Part shown: positions 33,706 through 41,977 of the stretch, piece after piece
How positions within the stretch are numbered: the first letter of the stretch is position 1
How the letters are laid out: each line of letters begins with the position of its first letter
Assembly (NCBI RefSeq): GCF_014196845.1
Contig: NZ_JACIEM010000003.1
Coordinates: 186,001-250,000 of the forward strand
DNA: 64,000 bases
DNA from: Aurantimonas endophytica
Lineage (GTDB): Bacteria; Pseudomonadota; Alphaproteobacteria; Rhizobiales; Rhizobiaceae
Reading direction: 5' to 3'
Made by a program: the position numbers and the translations under genes
Notes under the pieces: model-generated
What the model saw: the letters and a program-made list of their open reading frames with translations, nothing else
What the model was told of the DNA's origin: nothing
Database searches by the model: none

Positions 33706-34704
33706 ATGAACCGCAGACTGACACTGAAGACGATGGTCGCCGCCGTGGCCCTGACGCTCGGGCTGGCGACGTCCGTCAGCGCCCAGACCACCGTCCGCTA
33801 CGCCCATGTCGGTTCGGAAGGCGACATCCAGTACTGGTACGCCGAGGAATTCGCCAAGCGCGTCGGCGAGCGGACGGATGGACGCATCACCGTCCAGGTG
33901 TTCCCGAACTCGCAGCTCGGCGGAGCACAGGAAACCGTCGACGGCGTGCGCAGCGGTGCCATTCCCCTCGCCCACCATGAATTCGGCTCGCTGGCGACCC
34001 TCTATCCCGACATCGCCGCCTTCGCGGCGCCGTTCGCCTACCGGGACGGCCGGCACGCCATGGCCGCCACGGATCCCGAATCCTCGGAAGTCATGCAGGA
34101 GCTTGCCGAGAAGATGGTCGAGCAGGCGAACGTCCGCATCATCGGGCGGCTCTACCGGGGCGCCCGGCAGATGACGGCGAACAAGGCGGTCTACGGCCCC
34201 GAGGATCTGGCCGGGGAACGGTTCCGCGGCGTGCCGCTGCAGCTCTGGACGACCATGATCAATGGCATGGGCGCCATCCCGACACCGGTCGAGGTCGCCG
34301 AGCTGCCGACTGCGCTCATGACGGGCATGGTGATCGGCCAGGAAAACCCCCTGACCATGATCAACGCCAACAAGCTGTATGAAGTGCAGACCCACGTCAT
34401 GCTGACCGGGCACATGCAGAACGTTCTGCCGGTCTTCATCAACGAGGATGTCTGGCAGTCCATTCCCGAAGCGGACCGCGCGATCATGTCCGAGGTCGCC
34501 GCGGAAGTCGGCGAGGAGACGCTGGAACTCGGTCTCAAGGCCGAGACCGACCTGATCGATGAGCTCACCGGAAAGGGCATGACCTTCATCACCGAGGCCG
34601 ACGGCTTGCAGGTCGACGCGTTCCGGGCGTCGGTCGGCAAGCAGGTCGCGGCCGACTATCCCGACTGGGCACCGCTGATCGAGCGGATCCAGGCCATCCA
34701 GTAG
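33706..34704 (+). CDS. TRAP transporter substrate-binding protein (DctP family)
   Basis: 332 residues with GGGAGGAGA upstream. A signal peptide (to about residue 27, SVSAQ) is followed by TTVRYAHVGSEGDIQYWYAE. PNSQLGGAQETVDGVRSGAI is the usual DctP helix, and the conserved ligand-binding arginine lies in RIIGRLYRGARQMTAN or the later FRGVPLQLW stretch. It captures a carboxylate in the periplasm for the QM permease encoded next. A hairpin separates it from dctQ, typical for producing more P than QM. Second TRAP system of the window is at 40099-42985. Confidence 0.95.
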   Translation: MNRRLTLKTMVAAVALTLGLATSVSAQTTVRYAHVGSEGDIQYWYAEEFAKRVGERTDGRITVQVFPNSQLGGAQETVDGVRSGAIPLAHHEFGSLATLYPDIAAFAAPFAYRDGRHAMAATDPESSEVMQELAEKMVEQANVRIIGRLYRGARQMTANKAVYGPEDLAGERFRGVPLQLWTTMINGMGAIPTPVEVAELPTALMTGMVIGQENPLTMINANKLYEVQTHVMLTGHMQNVLPVFINEDVWQSIPEADRAIMSEVAAEVGEETLELGLKAETDLIDELTGKGMTFITEADGLQVDAFRASVGKQVAADYPDWAPLIERIQAIQ

Positions 34705-34719
34705 GATCTGGAGGGATCG

Positions 34720-34749
34720 GGGCCAGTCTCTGGCTCCGGTCCCTGGCCC
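34720..34749 (+). terminator. Intra-operon hairpin between dctP and dctQ
   Basis: GGGCCAG (34720-34726) pairs with CTGGCCC (34743-34749) around a 16-base loop that can pair further. No T-run follows, so it is likelier an mRNA-stability element raising binding-protein yield than a full stop. Confidence 0.5.
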
Positions 34750-34786
34750 ATCGACAACGATCATCCTCCTGCCTGAGAGGCACCAG

Positions 34787-35392
34787 GTGCAGAACGCCAA
34801 CTCGGCCCCGGACGTCCCGCGCATCCTGGCGACGGTCGACAGTCGCCATTACGCCATCGACCGCCTGCTCGAACCGGTACGGTGGTTGTTCCGGATAACG
34901 AGCCTCACGGTGCTCACCGTGATGGTCTCGCTCCCGTTCATCCAGGTCGTCCTTCGTGAAATCTTCTCCCGCCCCATCGTGGGCGTGGAAGAACTGACGC
35001 GCTTCATGCTGATCTGTTCGGTGTTCCTTGCGCTGCCCTACGTGGTTGCCGCAGGCGCCAACATCCGCATGGAAGAGCTAGTAGCGATGCTGCCCGAGCG
35101 CGTGCTGCGCATGCTGAAGGTGCTGACGGGGGCCACCGCGGCCGCCACCTTCGCGGTGATGGCGTTTGCGAGCCTCGTCGCCATTCGCAGCAATCTCGAC
35201 AACGCCACGCCGACCCTCGGCATTCCGTACTGGATATTCCTCGGGGCGGCATTCGCCAGTTTCACCATGACCGCCATCGAATGCGCCGTACAGCTTCTCA
35301 AGGTGCTGCAGAACCGGCCGCTCTACATCACCTTTCCCATGGAGGAGGAGCCGCCGGCCGACTTCGATCCCGTGGCCGAGCAGCGCAGCTAG
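34787..35392 (+). CDS. TRAP transporter small permease (DctQ family)
   Basis: 201 residues from GTG 34787 with a GAGAGG site upstream. Four hydrophobic segments are seen: one at about 42-60 (LTVLTVMVSLPFIQVVL), one around FMLICSVFLALPYVVAAG, then ATAAATFAVMAFASLVA and the segment from FLGAAFASFTMTA. The second is preceded by the family motif GVEELTRFM. The N-terminus has about 35 extra polar residues, and the C-terminus is acidic. It forms the membrane partner of the large permease whose gene starts 10 bases later, and of the binding protein at 33706. Confidence 0.93.
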   Translation: MQNANSAPDVPRILATVDSRHYAIDRLLEPVRWLFRITSLTVLTVMVSLPFIQVVLREIFSRPIVGVEELTRFMLICSVFLALPYVVAAGANIRMEELVAMLPERVLRMLKVLTGATAAATFAVMAFASLVAIRSNLDNATPTLGIPYWIFLGAAFASFTMTAIECAVQLLKVLQNRPLYITFPMEEEPPADFDPVAEQRS

Positions 35393-35402
35393 GGGCACCA
35401 CC

Positions 35403-36677
35403 GTGGCGATCATCATCATCCTCGCCTTCATGGCTCTCTTCATCCTGGGCTTCCCCGTGGTCGTGGCGATCGCGGTGCCGGCACTGGTGTACGTCATCAT
35501 GCAGGGATTTCCCCTGGAGCTGATGGCCCAGCGCATGACCTATGCGCTCGACTCCTTCCCGCTGGTCGCCGTTCCGGTCTTCATCTTCGTCGGCAGCCTG
35601 ATGAACCAGTCCGGCATCACCGGGCACATCTATCGCTTCGCCCAGACCCTCGGCGGGCGCGTTCCCGGCGGCCTTGCCCAGGTGAACGTCATCGGTTCGC
35701 TGGTCTTTTCCGGCACGTCCGGCGCGGCACTGGCCGATATCAGCGGACTTGGCCGCATCCAGATCAAGGCGATGACAGAGGCCGGCTTCACACGTTCCTA
35801 TTCCGCCGCCGTCACGGGCGCCTCGGCGGTCGTGGGGCCGATTTTCCCGCCCTCGATCCCGCTCGTGATCTACGGCTCGGTGACCAGCGTCTCGGTCGTG
35901 CAGTTGCTGGTCGCGGGAATCCTGCCGGCGATCTTCTATACCGTCCTGCTGATGCTGACGGTTGCGTTCCTGTCCTTCCGCTACAACCACCCGCGCTCGA
36001 GTCGCTGGCCGACGGCAAGGGAAGTCTGGACCACCTTCGTCAAGGCAGCGCCCGCCCTTTTCGCGCCGGTGCTGCTGGTCGGCGGGATGCTCAACGGGAT
36101 GTTCACCCCGACCGAGGCGGCATCGGTGACCGTCGCCTACGTTCTCTTCATCGCCCTGTTCGTCTATCGCGGCCTGACCTGGCGGCGTTTCCGGTTCGCG
36201 CTGTTCGAGACGATCAAGACGACCTCCGCGGTGCTGATCATCGTGTCGGCCGCCGCCCTGTTCGGCTGGGTGATGGCCGTCGAACAGCTGCCGCAGATGT
36301 TCACCCTCGCCCTGCTTACCATCTCGACCGATCCGCTGATCCTGCTGCTCGTGGTCAACGTCCTCCTGCTCATCGTCGGCATGTTCCTCGACAGCACGAC
36401 GGCCACGTTGCTGGTCGCACCGCTCGTCGCCGCCCCGCTCGTCATGGCCGGCGTCGATCCCGTCCACCTCGGCATCATCTTCGTGTTCAACCTGATGATC
36501 GGACTGCTGACGCCCCCGCTCGGACTCGCCCTGTTCACGCTGTCCGACGTCGCCAAGATATCGATGTGGTCGATCCTGAGGGCGGTCCTGCCCTTCTATG
36601 TCCCGCTCGTCGTGGCACTGATCGTCATGACGCTCTGGCCCGACCTGACGCTCTGGCTCCCCAGATTGCTGCAATAG
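35403..36677 (+). CDS. TRAP transporter large permease (DctM family)
   Basis: 424 residues from GTG 35403, the normal DctM length. About 12 hydrophobic segments; the family signatures LVFSGTSGAALADISGLGRI and ASAVVGPIFPPSIPLVIYGS are intact, the latter being the stretch at which the remnant permease at 48090 is cut off. It imports the substrate with sodium ions in an elevator mechanism. Together with dctP and dctQ it forms a full system within the GntR-linked operon, and is followed by the PdxA-like gene after 33 bases. Confidence 0.95.
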   Translation: MAIIIILAFMALFILGFPVVVAIAVPALVYVIMQGFPLELMAQRMTYALDSFPLVAVPVFIFVGSLMNQSGITGHIYRFAQTLGGRVPGGLAQVNVIGSLVFSGTSGAALADISGLGRIQIKAMTEAGFTRSYSAAVTGASAVVGPIFPPSIPLVIYGSVTSVSVVQLLVAGILPAIFYTVLLMLTVAFLSFRYNHPRSSRWPTAREVWTTFVKAAPALFAPVLLVGGMLNGMFTPTEAASVTVAYVLFIALFVYRGLTWRRFRFALFETIKTTSAVLIIVSAAALFGWVMAVEQLPQMFTLALLTISTDPLILLLVVNVLLLIVGMFLDSTTATLLVAPLVAAPLVMAGVDPVHLGIIFVFNLMIGLLTPPLGLALFTLSDVAKISMWSILRAVLPFYVPLVVALIVMTLWPDLTLWLPRLLQ

Positions 36678-36710
36678 GCCTTGCTCGAACAAGTACTGGA
36701 ACCGCAAACG

Positions 36711-37739
36711 ATGACAGATCCTTCCGCCAGCGCCCGCCCGGTCATTGCCCTTGCCATGGGCGATCCCGCCGGCATCAGTCCTGAACTTACGGCGAAACTC
36801 CTCGTCTCCGAGACCGTCCGCGAGAAGGCGGCGATCATCGTGCTGGGCGACCGGCGCGTGCTCGAGCAGGGCGCTGAAATCGCCGGGGTCCCGCTCGATC
36901 TCGCCGTCGCGGAAAACGAGGACGCCGCCCTCGCCGCAGGCACGGACCGGCATGTCCTCGTGGATCTCGGCCATCTCGACCCGAAGGACGTGATCCCGGC
37001 GAAGGCGACCGCCGTCGGCGGCGCGTTCGCCAGCGAGAACTTCCGGCGCGCCCTCCTCTTCGCCGCGGCCGGCAAGGCCGACGCCGTCTGCTTCACGCCG
37101 TTCAACAAGCAGGCGATGCGCTACGTCAATCCGGACTATGACGATGAGAACCGCTTCGTCTGCCGCGTGCTGGAGTGGAAAGGCGCCGCGCGCGAGTTCA
37201 ACGTCCTGCCGGACATCTGGAACGCCCGCGTGACATCGCATATCCCGCTGTCACAGGTGGCGGCCGCCATCACCGAGGACGGCATCCTGCGGGAGCTGCG
37301 GCTGACCTGCGAGACCATGCGCCTTGCCGGCATCGCCGAGCCGCGCATCGCCGTCGCGGCACTCAACCCGCATGCCGGCGACGGCGGCAATTTCGGTACC
37401 GAGGAGATCGACATTCTCGAGCCCGCCGTGCGCCGCGCGATCGCCGAGGGCCTGCCGGTCGACGGGCCGTGGCCATCCGACACGGTTTTCCTGCGATCGA
37501 AGAAGGGGCTCTGCAACGCGGTACTGACGATGTACCACGACCAGGGCCAGATCGCGATGAAGATGATGGGCTTCGACCTCGGCGTCACCCTGATGGGCGG
37601 CTTCCCTTTCCCCATCTGCACGCCGGCGCACGGCACCGCCTACGACATCGCCGGACAGGGCATCGCCGATATCGGCGCGAGCGTCGAGGCGCTGCTTCTG
37701 GCGGCCCGCATCGCCGCGCGCCGGAAGGCTGCTGCCTGA
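36711..37739 (+). CDS. PdxA-family dehydrogenase (PdxA2/4-phospho-threonate dehydrogenase-like)
   Basis: 342 residues from ATG 36711. PVIALAMGDPAGISPELTAK is the PdxA start, and metal ligands are seen in the histidines of TSHIPLSQV, NPHAGDGGNFG and TMYHDQGQIAMKMM. True PdxA oxidises 4-phospho-hydroxythreonine for vitamin B6. Copies in catabolic operons (PdxA2) oxidise phosphorylated threonate or erythronate-type acids. The matching DUF1537 kinase is not in this window, which leaves the source of a phosphorylated substrate open. It is the last gene of the + strand operon and converges with the SAF-domain dehydrogenase. Confidence 0.9.
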   Translation: MTDPSASARPVIALAMGDPAGISPELTAKLLVSETVREKAAIIVLGDRRVLEQGAEIAGVPLDLAVAENEDAALAAGTDRHVLVDLGHLDPKDVIPAKATAVGGAFASENFRRALLFAAAGKADAVCFTPFNKQAMRYVNPDYDDENRFVCRVLEWKGAAREFNVLPDIWNARVTSHIPLSQVAAAITEDGILRELRLTCETMRLAGIAEPRIAVAALNPHAGDGGNFGTEEIDILEPAVRRAIAEGLPVDGPWPSDTVFLRSKKGLCNAVLTMYHDQGQIAMKMMGFDLGVTLMGGFPFPICTPAHGTAYDIAGQGIADIGASVEALLLAARIAARRKAAA

Positions 37740-37744
37740 TCGAT

Positions 37745-37772
37745 CAGGCCAGGGCCTGTCGCCCCTGGCCTG
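37745..37772. terminator. Hairpin between two convergent operons
   Basis: Perfect ten-base arms CAGGCCAGGG (37745-37754) and CCCTGGCCTG (37763-37772) with an eight-base loop, five bases after the PdxA-like stop. No T-run on either side, but the position between convergent operons favours a terminator role. Confidence 0.6.
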
Positions 37773-37846
37773 GCGCCAGGCCAAGGACCGGCAGGGTCGA
37801 CGCGCTTTGCCGGTCCGTCGGGCTTCGAGCGCCCGATCGTCGCCCT

Positions 37847-39229
37847 TCAGCCAAAGAAATGCGCGTCCTGCATCTGGCGGAGCGCGAACATGTCCGATCG
37901 CGCATCGACCGCGATGTCGGCCAGCAGGATGTTCTGCCCGCGTGCGACCGGACGAACCAGAACCCGGTTCGCCGCCAGGTAGAACGGAACCGGAGCGTCG
38001 GGAGCAAGTCGCTGCGCCGGCACGACGCGGCCGGAGACCCCTTCGATCCGGTGATGGTGTCCGCTCGCGGTGAGCAGCGTCCCGGCCGGCAGGTCGATTT
38101 CGGCGCGGGCGACGAGGTCGACGCGATGCCTCGGTTCGACCATGCCCTGGGATACGCCGTGGACCGCCGCCGCCAGGACGCTGGTGGCCGCTTCCAGTCC
38201 CAGCAGGTGACGCGGATTGTAGATCATCGCGGTCGCGCCGTTCCGGCTCACGACGTGCCCTTTCTCCGCCAGCATGTCCCAGGTCGCCTCGTCCTCGCAG
38301 CGCACCACGACGAACACGCCGCCGGCGAAGCTGATCTCGTCGGGGGACCGCAGACAGTGGAAGACGTCGAGACTTCCGCTCGTGTCGAGCAGACCGCCAT
38401 CAGCCTTCATCGAGAGGAAGGTAGGCACCTCGTCGATGCGGGCGATCGGCGCATGAAAATCCTCCCGATCGAAATTCAGACCGGTCGCGTTGGCGACGAG
38501 GCTCATCTCGCAGAGATCGGGGACGAGGTGCTGGTCGAAAGCCGCCGCCGCTTGCGATCGGGCCCGCGCCCGTTCCGCAGCGTCGGCGTCCCCGAGCCGG
38601 TCGAGACCAGCGAACGCGTCCGCATCGATCGTGACGCCGTTGCTGGTGAGGGTTCCCGCGGCCGCGTCGTAGACGAAGTCGTACTCGCTGGACTTTCCTG
38701 CCGCGATGATCTCGAACCCCAGAAGCTCCGCCCATGTCACGAGGGAAATCAGCAGGCTCGGCTGGTCGCCGTCCACCGGCGTGACGACGACGCCCTTCTG
38801 CCGGGCGAGCAGGGCGAGCCCCGGCCCGACGACGCTGTCGGCCTCCTTGGTGACCATCACGACATGCTTGCCCGCCTCGATCGCCAGGCGGGCGTGGCGC
38901 GCACCGGCCTCGGGATGGCCGGTCGCTTCGAGCAGGACCGCGAACGGCAGTCCGATGACAACCGCGATGTCCCCGGCAGCGACATGCTTTCCGGCCGACC
39001 AGGCGGCTTCGGCCTCGTCCGGGGTCCGGCAGATCGCGATTGCGTCCCGAGCGACGCCCGCCGACTGAATGGCTTGCGCGGCGCTCTCGGCGTCGACGTC
39101 GACGGCGATCCGCGCGTTCATCAACGGCACGCGCAGACCCTGGACGAGAAAACTCCGTCCGAAACCGCCGGTACCCACGATGCAGGTCTCGACGACCGCC
39201 GCTCCCGCGAAATAGGTGTGAAAGTTCAT
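37847..39229 (-). CDS. NAD(P)-dependent homoserine-dehydrogenase-like oxidoreductase with SAF domain
   Basis: 460 residues from ATG 39229 with GGGGAGG nearby upstream. The N-terminal Rossmann fold has VETCIVGTGGFGRSFLVQGL, then HVVMVTKEADSVVGPGLALL, as in the homoserine-dehydrogenase-like proteins often misnamed after FlgA. A C-terminal SAF-type region follows (LAANRVLVRPVARGQNILLA). Relatives occur with TRAP transporters and sugar-acid catabolic genes and oxidise or rearrange branched sugar acids, though few are characterised. It is the distal gene of the - strand TRAP operon, 81 bases after the SDR gene. Substrate unknown. Confidence 0.85.
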   Translation of the reverse strand: MNFHTYFAGAAVVETCIVGTGGFGRSFLVQGLRVPLMNARIAVDVDAESAAQAIQSAGVARDAIAICRTPDEAEAAWSAGKHVAAGDIAVVIGLPFAVLLEATGHPEAGARHARLAIEAGKHVVMVTKEADSVVGPGLALLARQKGVVVTPVDGDQPSLLISLVTWAELLGFEIIAAGKSSEYDFVYDAAAGTLTSNGVTIDADAFAGLDRLGDADAAERARARSQAAAAFDQHLVPDLCEMSLVANATGLNFDREDFHAPIARIDEVPTFLSMKADGGLLDTSGSLDVFHCLRSPDEISFAGGVFVVVRCEDEATWDMLAEKGHVVSRNGATAMIYNPRHLLGLEAATSVLAAAVHGVSQGMVEPRHRVDLVARAEIDLPAGTLLTASGHHHRIEGVSGRVVPAQRLAPDAPVPFYLAANRVLVRPVARGQNILLADIAVDARSDMFALRQMQDAHFFG

Positions 39230-39310
39230 CGCATCCTCCCCCCGGTCTTGCCTGGCGATGCCGGTCGCTCCCGGCGACCGGCTCCCGCGTTCTTCGTGTT
39301 GCGTCGGAGG

Positions 39311-40084
39311 TCAGGTGACGAAGCGGCCGCCGTCGACCATGATGACGGACGCCGTCATGTAGGACGCCTCGTCCGAGGCCAGCCACAGGACCGGATAGGC
39401 CATCTCCATCGGATCGGCCCAGCGGCCCATCAGGCAGCCGCCCTGCGCCTCGGCGTCGATGTCCTCCTGCGTGCGCCCGGCCGCCTCGGCGCGCTTGCGG
39501 TGAAACGGCGTGAAGGTGAGGCCCGGACAGACGGCATTGGCGCGAAGCCCGTGCTTCGCCTCCTCGAAGGCCAGCGTCTTCGTCATCGAGACGATGCCCG
39601 CCTTGGTCACGTCGTACTGTCCCATGCCCGCCCGCGGGTTGACCGCATGGGTCGATGAGACGTTGATCACGCTGCCCCGGCCCGAAGCCCGCAGATCCTC
39701 GATCGCCGCCTGCGTCAGCCAGGCGTAGCTGAGAAGATTGACCGCAAGGATCCGCTCCCAAGTCTCCGTCTTCGCGTCGGCGAGCGGCTCGTAGGAGCGC
39801 ATGCCGGCGCAGTTGACCAGCGTGTCGATCGGCCCCAACTGGTCACGCGCGGTCGTAACGATCAGCCCGGCGCTGGCCTCCTGTCCGACATCCGCCACGA
39901 GCGTCGCCAGTCGTGCGTCCCCCTGCCCGGCGCGGATGTCGCCGGCGACTTCCTCGAGCGCGGCCGCATCCGTATCGACGAGCAGGACGCTGGCACCCTC
40001 CTGGCACAGCACCTTGCCGATGGCCGAACCGATACCCCCCGCGCCGCCGGTGACGACCGCCACCCTGCCTTCAACACGACCCAT
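39311..40084 (-). CDS. Short-chain dehydrogenase/reductase (SDR)
   Basis: 257 residues from ATG 40084; an upstream extension in the same frame lacks a start signal. The classical SDR pattern is complete: VAVVTGGAGGIGSAIGKVL for the cofactor, D63-type and LVNCAGMRSYEPL (NAG-like), catalytic Ser in NVSSTHAVNP, and Tyr/Lys in YDVTKAGIVSMTK. The acidic residue after the glycine motif (VLLVDTD) indicates NAD(H). It lies 14 bases after dctQ in the TRAP operon, so it should oxidise a hydroxyl group of the imported acid or its product. Confidence 0.93.
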   Translation of the reverse strand: MGRVEGRVAVVTGGAGGIGSAIGKVLCQEGASVLLVDTDAAALEEVAGDIRAGQGDARLATLVADVGQEASAGLIVTTARDQLGPIDTLVNCAGMRSYEPLADAKTETWERILAVNLLSYAWLTQAAIEDLRASGRGSVINVSSTHAVNPRAGMGQYDVTKAGIVSMTKTLAFEEAKHGLRANAVCPGLTFTPFHRKRAEAAGRTQEDIDAEAQGGCLMGRWADPMEMAYPVLWLASDEASYMTASVIMVDGGRFVT

Positions 40085-40098
40085 GATATTACTCCCGA

Positions 40099-40608
40099 TT
40101 ACCCGATCAGATTGTTGTTCTGGTCCAGCGTCTCTCGTTGCCAGATCACCCGCCACAGCCAGACGAGGCTGTAGATCGACATCAGAACGCCACCCACCGG
40201 CAGGGCGGCGTGCCAATAGACCTTGTTGATCCGGAGAAACGGTGCCGTCTCCCCCGCGCTGACGGCAAAGAGCCAGCCGTAATAGACGAGGATCAGGGCG
40301 AGGCCGAGCATCGCCAGATTGGTGACCACGGCGAGGACTACCTGGCCCCGCAACGGCAGCATCGTCTCGAACAACGTGACCCGGTACAGCACGCCTTCGC
40401 GCCAGAGCGCCACCGTCGTCAGCACGATCAGCCAGATGAACAGGAACTCCACCACCTCGTCATAGCCGCTGATCGTGAACAGCGGCACGAGCCGCAGGAT
40501 GATCGACAGTCCGAGCAGGAAGAACAGCACCAACAGCAATGCGATGCTGGCATATTTGCAGAACAGGCCGATCCCCCGGTCGAGGGTTTGCAGCACGCGC
40601 ATCATCAC
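40099..40608 (-). CDS. TRAP transporter small permease (DctQ family)
   Basis: 169 residues from GTG 40608, which overlaps the DctM stop (GTGA). Four hydrophobic segments: SIALLLVLFFLLGLSIILRL, then FLFIWLIVLTTVALW preceded by GYDEVVEF, the segment LAVVTNLAMLGLALILVYYG and a C-terminal one ending in SLVWLWRVIWQRETL. It pairs with the DctM protein encoded just upstream. The order here (dctP, dctM, dctQ on the - strand) is inverted relative to the more usual P-Q-M order of the other system, so the two TRAP sets are not recent copies of each other. Confidence 0.92.
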   Translation of the reverse strand: MMMRVLQTLDRGIGLFCKYASIALLLVLFFLLGLSIILRLVPLFTISGYDEVVEFLFIWLIVLTTVALWREGVLYRVTLFETMLPLRGQVVLAVVTNLAMLGLALILVYYGWLFAVSAGETAPFLRINKVYWHAALPVGGVLMSIYSLVWLWRVIWQRETLDQNNNLIG

Positions 40609-41900
40609 TGGAGACCATAGCCGAAGTAATTGGGCAGCCAGAGCGAGATCGCCGGCACGAAGGTGATCAGGAGCAGGCTGGCGATCAGCCCCAGCAGATA
40701 CGGCCAGATCTCCCGCGTGATCTCGGCGATCGGCACCTTGGCGACGCCGGCGACTACGTAGAGGCAGAGCCCGACCGGTGGCGTCACGAGGCCGATCATC
40801 AGGTTCAGCACCAGGATCACGCCGAAATGGATAGGATCGATGCCGAGGCTGAGCACCACCGGCATCAGCACCGGGTAGGCGATGATCATCAGGGCGATCC
40901 CCTCGATGAACATGCCCAGGATCAGCAGCACAACGTTGATGATCAGGAGCACGACCCAGGTCTCGCTCGAAATGCCGAGCAGCGCCTGCAGGATCGCGTT
41001 GGGGATCTGCTGCTGGATCAGCACCCAGCTGAACGGCGCCGACAGTGCGATGATGAACATCACCTGCGCCGTCTGGCGCGCGCTCTCCCAGACCACCTTG
41101 ACGACATCGGCATAGGTGAGTTCACGGTAAACCCACCGACCCAGCCCGAAGGCGATCGCGGCCGCGACCACCGCGGCCTCGGTGGGAGTCGCGATGCCTG
41201 TGAAGATGACGATGAGGATCATCGGCGGAAGCATCAGCGCCGGCAGCGCCACCAGCACCGTGCGCGCCGCGACGGCGAAAGGGGGAAGGCGCTCGCCACG
41301 CGGCAGGTTTAGATACGACGCCGAGACCGCGATGATGATCATCAGCGAGAGGGCCATGACGAGCCCCGGCAGGATGCCGGCGAGGAACAGGGCCCCGACC
41401 GAGATGTTGGCGAGGCTGCCGTAGATCACGAAGGGAATGGAGGGCGGAACGATCGGGCCGATGGTCGAGGAGACGGCCGTGATCGTTGCGGCGTAGCGGG
41501 CCTTGAAGCCGGCGTTTTCCATCGCCCGCTGCTGGATCACGCCAAGGCCCGCCGCGTCGGCGACGGCCGAGCCGGACATGCCGGCGAAGATCAGGCTGCC
41601 CAGCACGTTCACATAGGCCAGCCCGCCACGGATCCGCCCGATCAGCAGCTGCGCGACGGCAAAGATGCGTTCCGTCGTTCCCCCGATATTCATCAAGTTG
41701 CCGGCCAGCACGAAGAACGGGATGGCAAGGAGCGGGAACGAGGTCGTTCCAGCGTAGGTGCGCTGGATGAAGATGAACAGGAGGTCCGGGCCGATGGTCA
41801 CGACCATGGTGACTGCCGCCACCAACCCGAGCGCGACCGCGATCGGTATCCCGCCCAGGATGACGACGCATATCGCCAGTAGAATCGCCACCGTGAACAT
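40605..41900 (-). CDS. TRAP transporter large permease (DctM family)
   Basis: 431 residues from ATG 41900, preferred to GTG 41915 because GGGGA lies about eight bases upstream of it. About 12 hydrophobic segments with the family stretches LIFAGMSGSAVADAAGLGVI and ISSTIGP-like ISAVSSTIGPIVPPSIPFVI (read here as AVSSTIGPIVPPSIPFVI). It is complete, unlike the remnant at 48090, to which its motif GMSGSAVADAA is closer than the permease at 35403. It imports a carboxylate captured by the binding protein at 41978. Confidence 0.94.
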   Translation of the reverse strand: MFTVAILLAICVVILGGIPIAVALGLVAAVTMVVTIGPDLLFIFIQRTYAGTTSFPLLAIPFFVLAGNLMNIGGTTERIFAVAQLLIGRIRGGLAYVNVLGSLIFAGMSGSAVADAAGLGVIQQRAMENAGFKARYAATITAVSSTIGPIVPPSIPFVIYGSLANISVGALFLAGILPGLVMALSLMIIIAVSASYLNLPRGERLPPFAVAARTVLVALPALMLPPMILIVIFTGIATPTEAAVVAAAIAFGLGRWVYRELTYADVVKVVWESARQTAQVMFIIALSAPFSWVLIQQQIPNAILQALLGISSETWVVLLIINVVLLILGMFIEGIALMIIAYPVLMPVVLSLGIDPIHFGVILVLNLMIGLVTPPVGLCLYVVAGVAKVPIAEITREIWPYLLGLIASLLLITFVPAISLWLPNYFGYGLQ

Positions 41901-41977
41901 TGTTGCGGTCCCCACTCAGCATGGCGGGATCGAGTGCCAGCGTCGGCACCCGATCCCCTGGTCGCTCGAAGCCTGGA

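Noticed and set aside
29630-37739. Carnitine or formyl-CoA/oxalate degradation
   Set aside because: The CoA transferase is of the CaiB/BaiF fold, but no oxalyl-CoA decarboxylase, CaiA or CaiC gene is present and the transport genes are TRAP type.
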